18,251 bases of DNA from assembly GCA_937893835.1 (NCBI GenBank), contig CALCSS010000070.1, positions 1-18,251 on the forward strand. The letters run 5' to 3'. The translations under genes were made by a program, and so were the position numbers. This document shows positions 6,412-15,071 of the stretch, piece by piece. The stretch comes from an uncultured Fidelibacterota bacterium (GTDB lineage: Bacteria > Fidelibacterota > Marinisomatia > Marinisomatales > UBA1611). The notes beneath the pieces are model-generated. The model was not told where the DNA came from. It searched no databases and saw nothing but the letters and a program-made list of their open reading frames with translations. Every line of letters starts with the position of its first letter. Positions within the stretch are counted from its first letter, which is position 1.

Positions 6412-7779
6412 GTGCGCCCTTTTGAAATAATCACCCTTTTGCTTGTAGCGGGATCTCTGACCAGTCTTTTGATAGACCGGGACCGAACCTCCTTTCTATA
6501 CCTACTTCTTGCATCGATCGTTGGAACAATATTGCAATATCTGATTGAGGGTTTAAGGTGGCAATTCTTACCCACTCTCTATCTCCTTCCGGCCATGTTC
6601 ATTACATACAAGTTTAAAAAGACCGGTCCGTCCGCTGGTGTCCTACTCACTGTCTGGTTGGTCCTGTCGGCTGTGTTGCCGTGGGCCGTTCCTTTGTTTG
6701 TGCTACCACCACCAGAGGGGGAATATGATGTTGGAACAGAGACATTTCACTGGGTGGACAGTTCAAGACTCGAATGGTTTACAGATGAAAAAGATACTGA
6801 TGTCAGAGAGATAATGGTACAGGTATGGTATCCTGGAAAAAACACAACCGAGACCGAGCCTAATAGATATATGGATTTCATGGACCTCAGATCCAGAACC
6901 CTTGCGTCTGCTGGCAAGATCCCAGCCTTCCTACCTGGCCATCTTGATATGATCAGAACGAATAGCTATCCAGGAATTGATTGTGCAAAGAAAAGTGTGA
7001 GGTACCCGGTATTCATATTTTCTCATGGAATAACAGGGTCTCGACACCTACACCAGGTGCTTTTTGAATATCTGGCAAGTCGTGGATATGTTATAATTGC
7101 ACCTGACCACAGCTTTGACTCAAACCTTACCATATTCCCAGATGGGAGAATCGCTGACTACAGATCCGAGATAACGGGACACCCCGATAGTGTGATCATT
7201 CGAGAAAAACAGATCAGGACCCGGGCCCTGGACATTGGCTTCATTCTTGATCAGGTCGAAAAGATCGACAGGGGACTCATTTTGTCGAATTTGAATGGTC
7301 GACTTGACCTGAACAATATCGCATCGGGTGGCCACTCCTATGGTGGAGCCACCACTGTCCTTGCATCCCACAATGACAAAAGAATCAAGGCGTGCTTGGT
7401 CTTGGACGGTTGGATAAGCCCCGTCCCAGATTCGGTGGTGTCTGCGGGTCTTGGGGTTCCTTTATTATTTATGGGAAGACCGGACTGGAACAGCTCTGAC
7501 TACCCAACTAATTATGAAAGGCTTGATGACCTGATGGCCCATTCTTCCAATAGTAAATACCAGTTGCGCATTAGGGAGACACTCCACCTTGATTATACAG
7601 ATATTCCCCTGATGTCACCCTTGATCAAATATGTGATGGATGTTGGAAGCCTTAACCCCGGAACAAGCCTCTCACTGATCAATGAACTTTCGCATGGGTT
7701 TTTAGAGTGGCACTTGCTACAAAGAGATAACGGAGCTCTTGATCAAGCATTAAAAAACAAGCTCATCATTCGTATTTAA
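6412..7779 (+). CDS. membrane-anchored PAF-acetylhydrolase-like alpha/beta hydrolase
   Basis: A 455-residue protein starting at GTG 6412. Residues 1 to about 105 hold three to four hydrophobic segments (from EIITLLLVAGS to VPLFVLPP), so the enzyme is anchored in the inner membrane. The rest is an alpha/beta hydrolase of the PAF-AH/PAF-AH II type (PF03403): an early QVWYP, the oxyanion segment FSHGITGSR, and the nucleophile elbow GGHSYGG with Ser309. Asp332 in LVLDGW lies 23 residues after the Ser, the same spacing as Ser273-Asp296 in plasma PAF-AH, and His392 in RETLHLDYTD completes the triad. The family releases short or oxidised acyl chains from phospholipids, though bacterial members may act on other esters. 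The next gene begins on the base after its stop. Confidence 0.85.
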   Translation: MRPFEIITLLLVAGSLTSLLIDRDRTSFLYLLLASIVGTILQYLIEGLRWQFLPTLYLLPAMFITYKFKKTGPSAGVLLTVWLVLSAVLPWAVPLFVLPPPEGEYDVGTETFHWVDSSRLEWFTDEKDTDVREIMVQVWYPGKNTTETEPNRYMDFMDLRSRTLASAGKIPAFLPGHLDMIRTNSYPGIDCAKKSVRYPVFIFSHGITGSRHLHQVLFEYLASRGYVIIAPDHSFDSNLTIFPDGRIADYRSEITGHPDSVIIREKQIRTRALDIGFILDQVEKIDRGLILSNLNGRLDLNNIASGGHSYGGATTVLASHNDKRIKACLVLDGWISPVPDSVVSAGLGVPLLFMGRPDWNSSDYPTNYERLDDLMAHSSNSKYQLRIRETLHLDYTDIPLMSPLIKYVMDVGSLNPGTSLSLINELSHGFLEWHLLQRDNGALDQALKNKLIIRI

Positions 7780-7974
7780 ATGGTACGACACACCGCTAGG
7801 ATCACATTGGGATTTGTCTTGGTCATCATTGGGCTGATCGGAGGCCTGATACCTGTTTTCCAGGGATGGGTGTTTGGAATCCCTGGGCTGATCATTCTAG
7901 CAGACTACTTTCCACCAATAAAGAGACTGTTGGACTGGGCCAAATCGAGATATGGTGGCAAGAACTATAAATAG
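7780..7974 (+). CDS. PGPGW-type small membrane protein
   Basis: A 64-residue protein that begins with ATG directly after the TAA of the hydrolase gene, with no gap, so the two are translationally coupled. It has a positively charged start (MVRHTAR), a first hydrophobic helix (TLGFVLVIIGLIGGLIP), a turn around FQGW, a second helix (FGIPGLIILADYF) and a basic tail. The pattern G-l-I-G-l-I-P-v-x-x-G-W-x-f-x-x-P/G-L resembles the PGPGW family of putative membrane proteins (PF09656). Function is unknown for the family. Real because of the coupling and the coherent two-helix design. Confidence 0.75.
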   Translation: MVRHTARITLGFVLVIIGLIGGLIPVFQGWVFGIPGLIILADYFPPIKRLLDWAKSRYGGKNYK

Positions 7975-8054
7975 TTGCGCTAAATAAAGACCCCTTGATC
8001 GACGCATCTAAAATAAAACTATCAAAATCTTCAATTTTCCATTTTCTCGCTTTT

Positions 8055-8079
8055 GGTTTCACTGGTTTTTGGTGTAACC
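8055..8079 (+). other. hairpin-forming sequence upstream of the purine operon
   Basis: GGTTTCAC (8055-8062) pairs with GTGTAACC (8072-8079) apart from one T-T mismatch, around a 9-base loop. The GGTG at 8071-8074 could instead pair with CACC at 8094-8097, so two mutually exclusive structures are possible. It lies in the only sizeable gap before purA (7975-8147). It may end the upstream transcript, be an operator, or be part of an attenuator; nothing in the sequence decides. It does not resemble the purine (xpt-type) riboswitch. Confidence 0.3.
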
Positions 8080-8091
8080 TTTCTAGCGAAT

Positions 8092-8121
8092 TTCACCAGA
8101 TTTAGTGTACATAATTAGAAT
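8092..8121 (+). promoter_or_regulatory. weak candidate promoter of the purine operon
   Basis: TTCACC (8092-8097) and TAGAAT (8116-8121) are separated by 18 bases and lie 26 bases before the purA GTG. The match to a sigma-70 promoter is moderate at -10 and poor at -35. Offered only because this gap must hold the operon promoter. Confidence 0.2.
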
Positions 8122-8147
8122 ATTGAACCCTATTCCCTTTTCAATTA

Positions 8148-9440
8148 GTGTCTAAAAAACCATCCAAGATCACAGCAATTGTCGGAGCCCAGTGGGGCGA
8201 TGAGGGCAAGGGGAAGATCACTGATTTTTTTGCAGGAGAATCAGACTATGTTGTCAGGTTTCACGGTGGAAACAACGCGGGCCACACTGTCATAGTTGAC
8301 GGAAACACCTTCAAGTTGCACCTTATACCCTCTGGCATAATATATGGAGGACCGATGTCCATCATTGGTAACGGTGTGGTTGTAGACCCAAAGGCCCTGC
8401 TGGATGAGATCGAATACATAAAAGAAAAAGGCATCGATCCAAGGCTGATGGTAAGCGACCGAGCCCATGTTATCATGCCATATCATATTGAGCTTGATGG
8501 GGCACTGTCCAATCACCAGGGCAACCTCGCCGCTGGTAGTACTCGCCGCGGAATAGCACCTGTATATGCTGATAAGATGTTTAGAAATGGTATTCGCATG
8601 ATCGACCTGCTTGAGCCTGATGTCCTGATGGAAAAACTAACAAAGGGATATGATTTTACAAGGGGAATCATTGAGCGGGCCCTGTCCCAGACGTTGGAAG
8701 CTTCCCTTGAGGAAATCTTTGAGTCCTATTGTAAGTATGGTGAAAAACTAAGACCATATATCAGTGACACATCTGTGGAACTCTATAATGCACTTAAAAA
8801 TGATAGGTCCATCTTGTTCGAGGGTGCGCAGGGAATTAGCCTTGATGTTGACCATGGCATATACCCCTACACAACTTCATCCAATACGGCTGCGGGACAT
8901 ATTTCAACAGGAACCGGAGTAAGTTTTAGAGATATTGGAAGAATTATTGGTGTGGTAAAAGCCTATCTAAGTCGCGTTGGCGAAAGTCCGTTGCCCTCTG
9001 AGATGCACGGTGATGAGGCTGAGTCACTACGGGAGAAGGGTGGTGAGTATGGAACAACAACAGGCAGACCGCGGAGAGTGGGTTGGCTAGACCTTATCCA
9101 AGTTAGGCAGGCAGTAAGGGTAAACGGATTGACCGAGATAGCGCTGACCAAGTTAGATGTTTTGAATGGGTTTGAAACGATAAGGGTCTGTGTCGCTTAC
9201 GATATTGATGGGAATCAGGTCACAGAGATGCCCGCTAGTCTGACTCAATATAGAAATGCAAAACCCGTCTATACCTCTCTTCCGGGTTGGCAAAGCCTGC
9301 CTGATGAGATCTGGAACAAGGGCTTTGACGCTCTCCCTACAACACTAAAGGAATACATAGCATTTATAGAGGAACAAGTTGATTGTCCAGTAAAGATCGT
9401 GTCGGTTGGTCCGCAACGCCATGAGACCATCATAAGATAG
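8148..9440 (+). CDS. purA: adenylosuccinate synthetase
   Basis: A 430-residue PurA, the usual size. It joins IMP and aspartate with GTP hydrolysis to adenylosuccinate, the first step from IMP to AMP, in the cytoplasm. The start is GTG at 8148, without an evident Shine-Dalgarno; it places the glycine-rich loop QWGDEGKGK at residues 15-23, with catalytic Asp18. His46 in NNAGHT is the second catalytic residue. Further motifs are the GSTRRGI IMP-binding segment, FEGAQG, TTTGRPRRVGW and the C-terminal LTKLDVLNG, which contacts the GTP base. It heads the purine operon: its TAG shares its last base with the GTG of purL. Product PurA works together with PurB, encoded seven genes on. Confidence 0.97.
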   Translation: MSKKPSKITAIVGAQWGDEGKGKITDFFAGESDYVVRFHGGNNAGHTVIVDGNTFKLHLIPSGIIYGGPMSIIGNGVVVDPKALLDEIEYIKEKGIDPRLMVSDRAHVIMPYHIELDGALSNHQGNLAAGSTRRGIAPVYADKMFRNGIRMIDLLEPDVLMEKLTKGYDFTRGIIERALSQTLEASLEEIFESYCKYGEKLRPYISDTSVELYNALKNDRSILFEGAQGISLDVDHGIYPYTTSSNTAAGHISTGTGVSFRDIGRIIGVVKAYLSRVGESPLPSEMHGDEAESLREKGGEYGTTTGRPRRVGWLDLIQVRQAVRVNGLTEIALTKLDVLNGFETIRVCVAYDIDGNQVTEMPASLTQYRNAKPVYTSLPGWQSLPDEIWNKGFDALPTTLKEYIAFIEEQVDCPVKIVSVGPQRHETIIR

Positions 9441-11773
9441 TGGCCTTCACAAAGGAAATAGTCGATTTTTCTGGGTTGTCTGATGACCAGGTCAGGGCCA
9501 AGCTTCTAGAGTTGAACATTTCCATAACGCCAGGTGAGGCAATAAAGATCCAGAGCGAGATGCTTGGCAGAGCCCCCTCCATCGCAGAACTTGTTCTATT
9601 CTCTATACAAGGGTCCGAGCACTGCAGTTACAAGAGCAGTCGACCGCATTTAAAACAATTCACAACAGAGGGACCTGACGTTGTACTAGGCGCAAAAGAA
9701 GATGCGGGTGTCATCTCGGTTGCCAAGGATTCTGAGGGGGTGCGTTGGTGTATCGTGATGAGCCACGAATCACACAATCACCCATCCCAGATCGTACCCT
9801 ATGAAGGGGCGGCAACTGGCGTTGGGGGCAATGTTCGCGATGTGATGTGCATGGGCGCAGAGGTGATCGCGTGCACAGACTCATTTCGATTTGGTGACAT
9901 CACCAGTAACAAGACCAAGTGGATACACGAAGGTGTTGTCTCAGGCATAGCTGGCTATGGAAACCCTCTGGGAATCCCCAACATTGGCGGAGACCTTTAT
10001 TATAATGAGGGATACAATGAGAATTGTCTAGTGACATTGGTGACCCTTGGTGTTGTGAGAGAAGATCAGATCATTCATTCCTACGCACCAGAAAATGCAA
10101 ACGGTCATGACCTTATACTCATAGGAAAGCCCACAGATAATAGTGGATTCGGAGGTGCAAGCTTTGCCTCTCTGGAACTAGAAGAGGAGAAAAAGGACCA
10201 GAACAAGGGGGCCGTGCAAGAGCCTAACGCCTTCCTGGAAAGACATCTATTAAAATCAACATATGCGCTATTTGAAATACTAAAGAAAAAGGAACTCGTT
10301 GACAAGGTCGGATTCAAAGATCTGGGTGCAGGAGGCGTTGCCTGTGCAAGTGTGGAACTGGCAGAGACATCGGGCTATGGGTCTGAGGTGTGGATGGACA
10401 ATATTCACATAAGCATGGAAGACCTACACCCCTCGGTCTACCTATGCAGTGAAACACAAGAACGATTCATGTGGGTTAGCCCGCCTGAGGTAACACCAAT
10501 GATCCTAGACCACTATAATAAGGTGTTTGCATTGCCTGAGGTTAGTGAGGGAGCCAAGGCATCTGTCATTGGAAAGATACGAGATGATGGTCAATATATA
10601 GTACACAATGGAAAAGAAGAGATAGTCAACGCGTCGGCAAAGGAAGTGACAAAGGGGTTTTTGTATGACAGGCCCTTTGAGTGTCCAGACAGCACTACCT
10701 CTGAACCAGAGATCTCAGAGCCTGGTGACCTTGGACAGGTTCTGTTGGAGATCCTTGGACACGAGAACATGGCAAGCAGAGAACCTATATTTGAGAAATA
10801 TGATAAACAGGTACAAGGAAGGGTCCATACAGAGACCGGGATCTCCGATTCAGGAATAATGACGCCCTTCAACTCTAAAAAATATCCTAAAGAGATCCGT
10901 AGGGTTGGGATAGCGCTTTCAACAGATCACAACCCCAGGTATTCTATGATAAGTCCATACTGGGGAGGAGTAAATGCCGTGGTTGAGGCAATGCGAAACA
11001 TCGCGGCCGTAGGCGCCACGCCACATGCTGTGACTGATTGCCTGTGCTTCGGTAACCCAGAAAAACCAAATCAAATGTGGGAGTTTGTTGAGGGTACCCG
11101 TGGTGTATCTGACGCCTGCCATGCAATGACCCTGAAAGAAAACCCCGAACACCCAACTCCAATTATTGCGGGCAATGTGAGCTTTTACAATGAATCCAAA
11201 AACGGATCGATCCCTCCGAGCCCAATTGTAAGTTGTCTTGGTCGACTAAAAGATGTTCGAAAGGCTGTGCCAATGCATTTTCAATCTTCTGGGTCAGATC
11301 TATTGTTGGTGGGTGAGCGAAAGGATGAATTGGGTGGGTCTATCTACTACCAAACACATGGAGAGCTTGGGGCAAATGTTCCAAAGCCCGACCTAAATGA
11401 GTCAAGAGACCAAATATTTGCAATCACGGATTGCGCTGACAGGGAATTGCTGCTTGCCTGCCACGACATATCAGATGGTGGGGTCGCCGTATCGATATCA
11501 GAAATGACATTTGGCAATGAGATAGGGTGCTCAGCGGTGATCGGGGGGCAACTCAAAACCCACAAGATCTTGTTTTCTGAGACCGGTGGATTCATATTGG
11601 AGATTGACAAAAAGAACTCGGAGGATGTGAGGGGCATATTTGACCAATATGGCTTGAAGGCGTTTTTAATTGGAGAAACTGGCGGAAATGATATTCAACT
11701 TAACGACTCCATAAACATTACAGTGACCGAAGCAAGGGATAGGTGGAAAAACGGACTTAGAGACAAACTATAG
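9440..11773 (+). CDS. purL: phosphoribosylformylglycinamidine synthase, catalytic subunit
   Basis: A 777-residue small-type PurL (typical 720-770, against about 1300 for the fused E. coli form). It converts FGAR to FGAM using ATP and ammonia channelled from the glutaminase PurQ. A short linker domain (about 1-55) precedes the catalytic GSEHCSYKSSRP (His61) and SHESHNHPSQ (about 108-117), then EGAATGVGGNVRD. The second half repeats the fold with AGNVSFYNESK and HDISDGGVAV. No PurS or glutaminase domain is fused to it. The start is a GTG overlapping the purA stop by one base, and no ribosome site is seen, so it probably relies on re-initiation. purM follows after 31 bases. Its partner PurQ, two genes on, carries the missing PurS-like domain. 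Confidence 0.96.
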   Translation: MAFTKEIVDFSGLSDDQVRAKLLELNISITPGEAIKIQSEMLGRAPSIAELVLFSIQGSEHCSYKSSRPHLKQFTTEGPDVVLGAKEDAGVISVAKDSEGVRWCIVMSHESHNHPSQIVPYEGAATGVGGNVRDVMCMGAEVIACTDSFRFGDITSNKTKWIHEGVVSGIAGYGNPLGIPNIGGDLYYNEGYNENCLVTLVTLGVVREDQIIHSYAPENANGHDLILIGKPTDNSGFGGASFASLELEEEKKDQNKGAVQEPNAFLERHLLKSTYALFEILKKKELVDKVGFKDLGAGGVACASVELAETSGYGSEVWMDNIHISMEDLHPSVYLCSETQERFMWVSPPEVTPMILDHYNKVFALPEVSEGAKASVIGKIRDDGQYIVHNGKEEIVNASAKEVTKGFLYDRPFECPDSTTSEPEISEPGDLGQVLLEILGHENMASREPIFEKYDKQVQGRVHTETGISDSGIMTPFNSKKYPKEIRRVGIALSTDHNPRYSMISPYWGGVNAVVEAMRNIAAVGATPHAVTDCLCFGNPEKPNQMWEFVEGTRGVSDACHAMTLKENPEHPTPIIAGNVSFYNESKNGSIPPSPIVSCLGRLKDVRKAVPMHFQSSGSDLLLVGERKDELGGSIYYQTHGELGANVPKPDLNESRDQIFAITDCADRELLLACHDISDGGVAVSISEMTFGNEIGCSAVIGGQLKTHKILFSETGGFILEIDKKNSEDVRGIFDQYGLKAFLIGETGGNDIQLNDSINITVTEARDRWKNGLRDKL

Positions 11774-11804
11774 AAAACTGCTTGAGACAGGAGCGCAAAC
11801 ATAA

Positions 11805-12842
11805 ATGACAAAAGTAGATTACAGATCGGCTGGGGTGGACATCGACGCGGGTAACGAAGCGGTTGATCGCATAAAGGAAAGTGTACGCTCGACCTTCACC
11901 AAAAATGTGCTGACCGGATTAGGTAGTTTTGGCTCTCTGTTTGATCTAAGACCCATACTCGATCAATATAAAGAACCTGTCATGGTACAAAGTATAGATG
12001 GGGTAGGAACCAAGACCATCATCGCAAGAAAGCTCAATAAGTTTGATACGATCGGCGTTGACCTGTTGAGTGCGTGTGCCAATGACATTCTTGTCATGGG
12101 TGCGAAGCCTCTAACCTTTCTTGACTACATTGCAAATGACCATCTAAAACCTCAGGTCGTTGAAGAGATCGTTTCTGGTATGGTAGCCGCATGTAAAGAT
12201 ACCGGGGTCTCGCTTGTTGGTGGTGAGACCGCAGAAATGCCAGACACATATCTCCCAGGGGAACATGATCTTGTGGGTATAATAACCGGGGTCGTAGAAA
12301 AAGAGAAGATCATAACGGGTGACCGTATAAAAGTGGGAGACGTTATCCTTGGGGTTCCATCAAGCGGTCTACATACCAATGGGTATTCCTTGGCCAGAAA
12401 GATCTTCTTTGATATCGGGGGCCACAGCGTTGAAGATAAAATTCCAGAACTAGATAGGTCTGTTGGGATGACCCTTTTGGAGCCACACATAAACTATACA
12501 AACCATGTATCGTCAATCTTAAAAGAGGACGTTGACATAAAGGGAATTGCGCATATTACAGGTGGAGGACTCGTTGAGAATATTCCAAGAATTTTACCAG
12601 GGGATTGTACTGCATCCATACAAAAGTCCTCCTGGCCACCGTTGGATGTTTTTAGTGTAATGCAATCGATCGGCAGCATTGATGAACGAGAGATGTTTCG
12701 AGCATTTAATATGGGAATAGGAATGGTCTTTGTTGTACGGCCATCGGACACGATGAGAGTTGTAAGCGCCCTAGAGGGTCTATCACCTGTTTATAAGATA
12801 GGTGGTATAGTCGCCGGAGATGGAGAGGTCGTTGTAGAATGA
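11805..12842 (+). CDS. purM: phosphoribosylformylglycinamidine cyclo-ligase (AIR synthetase)
   Basis: A 345-residue PurM, exactly the family's usual length. It closes the imidazole ring, turning FGAM and ATP into AIR. Visible motifs are the early DYRSAGVDIDAGNEA, VQSIDGVGTKT (substrate/ATP loop), GVDLLSACANDIL, VGGETAEMPDTY, GVPSSGLHTNGYSLAR and AHITGGGLVENIPR. The start ATG at 11805 has an AGGAG about 11 bases upstream, a little far. It follows the purL stop by 31 bases, the longest gap inside the operon, and overlaps purQ by four bases (ATGA), a sign of coupled translation. Nothing unusual is seen in the protein. Confidence 0.96.
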   Translation: MTKVDYRSAGVDIDAGNEAVDRIKESVRSTFTKNVLTGLGSFGSLFDLRPILDQYKEPVMVQSIDGVGTKTIIARKLNKFDTIGVDLLSACANDILVMGAKPLTFLDYIANDHLKPQVVEEIVSGMVAACKDTGVSLVGGETAEMPDTYLPGEHDLVGIITGVVEKEKIITGDRIKVGDVILGVPSSGLHTNGYSLARKIFFDIGGHSVEDKIPELDRSVGMTLLEPHINYTNHVSSILKEDVDIKGIAHITGGGLVENIPRILPGDCTASIQKSSWPPLDVFSVMQSIGSIDEREMFRAFNMGIGMVFVVRPSDTMRVVSALEGLSPVYKIGGIVAGDGEVVVE

Positions 12843-14107
12843 CGACTGCGAAACCTCAGATAGGTATTATACAATTTCCTGGATCAAATACGGAACGAGA
12901 GACTCTCACTGCCTGTGATCGAGTTGGTATGGATCCAATAGAGTTCCTGTGGAATGATGAACCAGAAAAGCTATCAGAGCTTGATGGTTACATCATAGTT
13001 GGGGGGTTTTCCTATGAAGACAGGTCAAGGGCTGGCGTGATCGCTGCACTTGACCCCATCATGGATCAGATAAGGCTTGAGTCAGAAAAGGGGAAACCCG
13101 TTCTAGGTATATGTAATGGAGCTCAAATTCTGGTAGAGAGTGGTCTCGTTCCAGGCCTGGACGATAATCGGGTTGGAATGGCGCTGACAGACAACAAGAG
13201 AATAAGGCGGGGACACGTTGTGGGTGTTGGTTATTATAACACCTGGGCAAACCTCAAGATGTCGGTCCCGTCAAACAGGTGCGCGTTCTCAAGACACCTA
13301 AAAACAGAAGAAGTGATCAATATTCCCCTGGCCCACGGAGAGGGGCGCTTTATAGTGCCTGACCCTCTGTTAGAAATGATCATATCAAACAAACAAGATG
13401 TTTACCGCTACTGTGACGGGAATGGAAAGGTCTTGGATGAGTTCCCTATCAATCCAAATGGATCCATGCACAACCTTGCCGCTGTCTGCAATTCTGTTGG
13501 GAACGTCATGGCGATGATGCCCCATCCAGAGAGAACAAAAAAGGGTGATGCTATATTTTCATCAATGAGAGAATTCATTCAGGTGAACAACCCAGTGACC
13601 AACCACTCGCTGACACACGTTCAAGAGAAATACCAAATAAAAGACTATTCTACTGATGGTTCTACTACACAATGGGTGATCAATATGATCATCACAGATA
13701 ATGAGGCCTCTTCCGTACAAAACACCCTGAGACACCTTGGTTACGATATATCAATAACTCGGCAGACCCATTGGGAAATAACAACAAGCGGAGAGAAAAA
13801 GAGCATCTTGAATGAAATAGAATCCACCGGAGAATTATATAACTCGAACAAGGAATTCATTGGTGAACTCGAATCAGGTGATGACACCATATCCGTTCTT
13901 GTACGTCAAAAGGAAGATATGCATGGGCGGTTAAAACACGAGTCTCTAACTCAAAGGTTTGAAATTCAAGGCCTAGAGAGATTAAGGCGTGGTGTAATAT
14001 GGAATCTCACAATTAATGGCGGTAATATCCACACCGTTATAAACGATATTTTAGAGACAAACATACTATTTAATCCATTATCGCATGAATGCTATCAAAT
14101 CAACTGA
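12839..14107 (+). CDS. purQ: FGAM synthase glutaminase PurQ fused to a PurS-like domain
   Basis: A 422-residue protein, against 220-270 for ordinary PurQ. Residues 1 to about 250 are a class I glutamine amidotransferase: the nucleophile Cys92 in GICNGAQ, and His229 with Glu231 in PHPER. It supplies ammonia to PurL. Residues about 278-422 are extra and end in a PurS-like pattern (HTVINDILETNILFNPLSHE). This part resembles the N-terminal domain of large PurL from E. coli, itself a tandem PurS-like unit: ERLRRGV (380-386) matches the E. coli DRLERGV, and the following helix and tail also line up. PurS bridges PurL and PurQ, so a separate purS is not needed and none is present. The domain order is PurQ then PurS, unlike PurS-PurL-PurQ in the fused enzyme. 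It overlaps purM by 4 bases and purC by 23. Confidence 0.93.
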   Translation: MTTAKPQIGIIQFPGSNTERETLTACDRVGMDPIEFLWNDEPEKLSELDGYIIVGGFSYEDRSRAGVIAALDPIMDQIRLESEKGKPVLGICNGAQILVESGLVPGLDDNRVGMALTDNKRIRRGHVVGVGYYNTWANLKMSVPSNRCAFSRHLKTEEVINIPLAHGEGRFIVPDPLLEMIISNKQDVYRYCDGNGKVLDEFPINPNGSMHNLAAVCNSVGNVMAMMPHPERTKKGDAIFSSMREFIQVNNPVTNHSLTHVQEKYQIKDYSTDGSTTQWVINMIITDNEASSVQNTLRHLGYDISITRQTHWEITTSGEKKSILNEIESTGELYNSNKEFIGELESGDDTISVLVRQKEDMHGRLKHESLTQRFEIQGLERLRRGVIWNLTINGGNIHTVINDILETNILFNPLSHECYQIN

Positions 14108-15071
14108 ACACTACAAAGACCGCATTGAGGTAGAACTAAATAACACACTAACCGAGACCTCGCTTGCCAATGGCATGAAAAATACCGGAAAGGTTCGGGA
14201 TCAATATGACCTGGGTGACAAGATCGCTCTGATCACCACTGATCGACAGAGTGCGTTTGATAGGGTGTTGGCGTCTATTCCCTTCAAGGGGCAAGTGCTA
14301 AACCTTACCAGCGCATGGTGGTTTGACCAAACAAAAGACATCATCAAAAATCATGTGATTGACATTCCAGACCCAAACGTGACCCTAGCAAAAAAGTGTA
14401 AGGTTTTCCCAATTGAGTTTGTAGTGAGGGGTTATATCACCGGAAGCACCAGCACATCTCTCTGGACCGTATATAATAATGGAGATCGAGAGTACTGTGG
14501 AAACAAACTACCTGAAGGACTTATAAAAAACCAGAAGCTTGATGAGAACATGATCACACCCACCACAAAAGAAGAGGACCACGACAGACCAATATCTCCA
14601 CAAAACATTGTGAAAGAGGGTTGGATGAACGAAGAAGATTGGGAATATTGTAGCAATAAGGCGTTGGAGCTTTTCTCATTTGGACAAAAGAAGGCAGCTG
14701 AAAATGGAATGATCTTGGTGGATACCAAATATGAGATGGGTCGTGATTCAGGCGGCAACATTGTTCTGATCGACGAAATACACACTCCAGACTCTAGCCG
14801 ATATTGGGTCGCAGAGACATACCACGAGCGTATGGACTCAGGACTTGAACCTCAAAATATTGACAAAGAATTTCTTCGTCTGTGGTTTGTTGATAATTGT
14901 GACCCTTACAATGACGCGGTCTTGCCGGATGCACCTAGGAATCTGGTGACGGAACTGTCTAGTAGATACATTTATTTATATGAGACCATAACAGGGGGGC
15001 TCTTCCCCTTCCCCGATACAGGAAGGTCCATTCAGAGAAGGATCAATGAAAACATGGAGAACCTATCATGA
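14085..15071 (+). CDS. purC: phosphoribosylaminoimidazole-succinocarboxamide synthase
   Basis: A 328-residue SAICAR synthetase, which joins aspartate to CAIR with ATP. It resembles the longer, yeast Ade1-like form (about 300 residues) more than the E. coli one of about 240. Motifs: SGKVRD-type loop as TGKVRDQYDLGD, TTDRQSAFDRV, PIEFVVRGYITGS (CAIR/ATP site), TPTTKEEDHDRPIS, LVDTKYEMGRD and IDEIHTPDSSRYW (metal and aspartate). The ATG at 14085 lies inside the end of purQ (23-base overlap). The family needs some 10-15 residues before TGKVRD, which this start supplies; ATG 14175 would cut close to it. It overlaps purE by four bases (ATGA). PurC uses the product of PurE, so order and coupling match the pathway. 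Confidence 0.95.
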   Translation: MNAIKSTEHYKDRIEVELNNTLTETSLANGMKNTGKVRDQYDLGDKIALITTDRQSAFDRVLASIPFKGQVLNLTSAWWFDQTKDIIKNHVIDIPDPNVTLAKKCKVFPIEFVVRGYITGSTSTSLWTVYNNGDREYCGNKLPEGLIKNQKLDENMITPTTKEEDHDRPISPQNIVKEGWMNEEDWEYCSNKALELFSFGQKKAAENGMILVDTKYEMGRDSGGNIVLIDEIHTPDSSRYWVAETYHERMDSGLEPQNIDKEFLRLWFVDNCDPYNDAVLPDAPRNLVTELSSRYIYLYETITGGLFPFPDTGRSIQRRINENMENLS

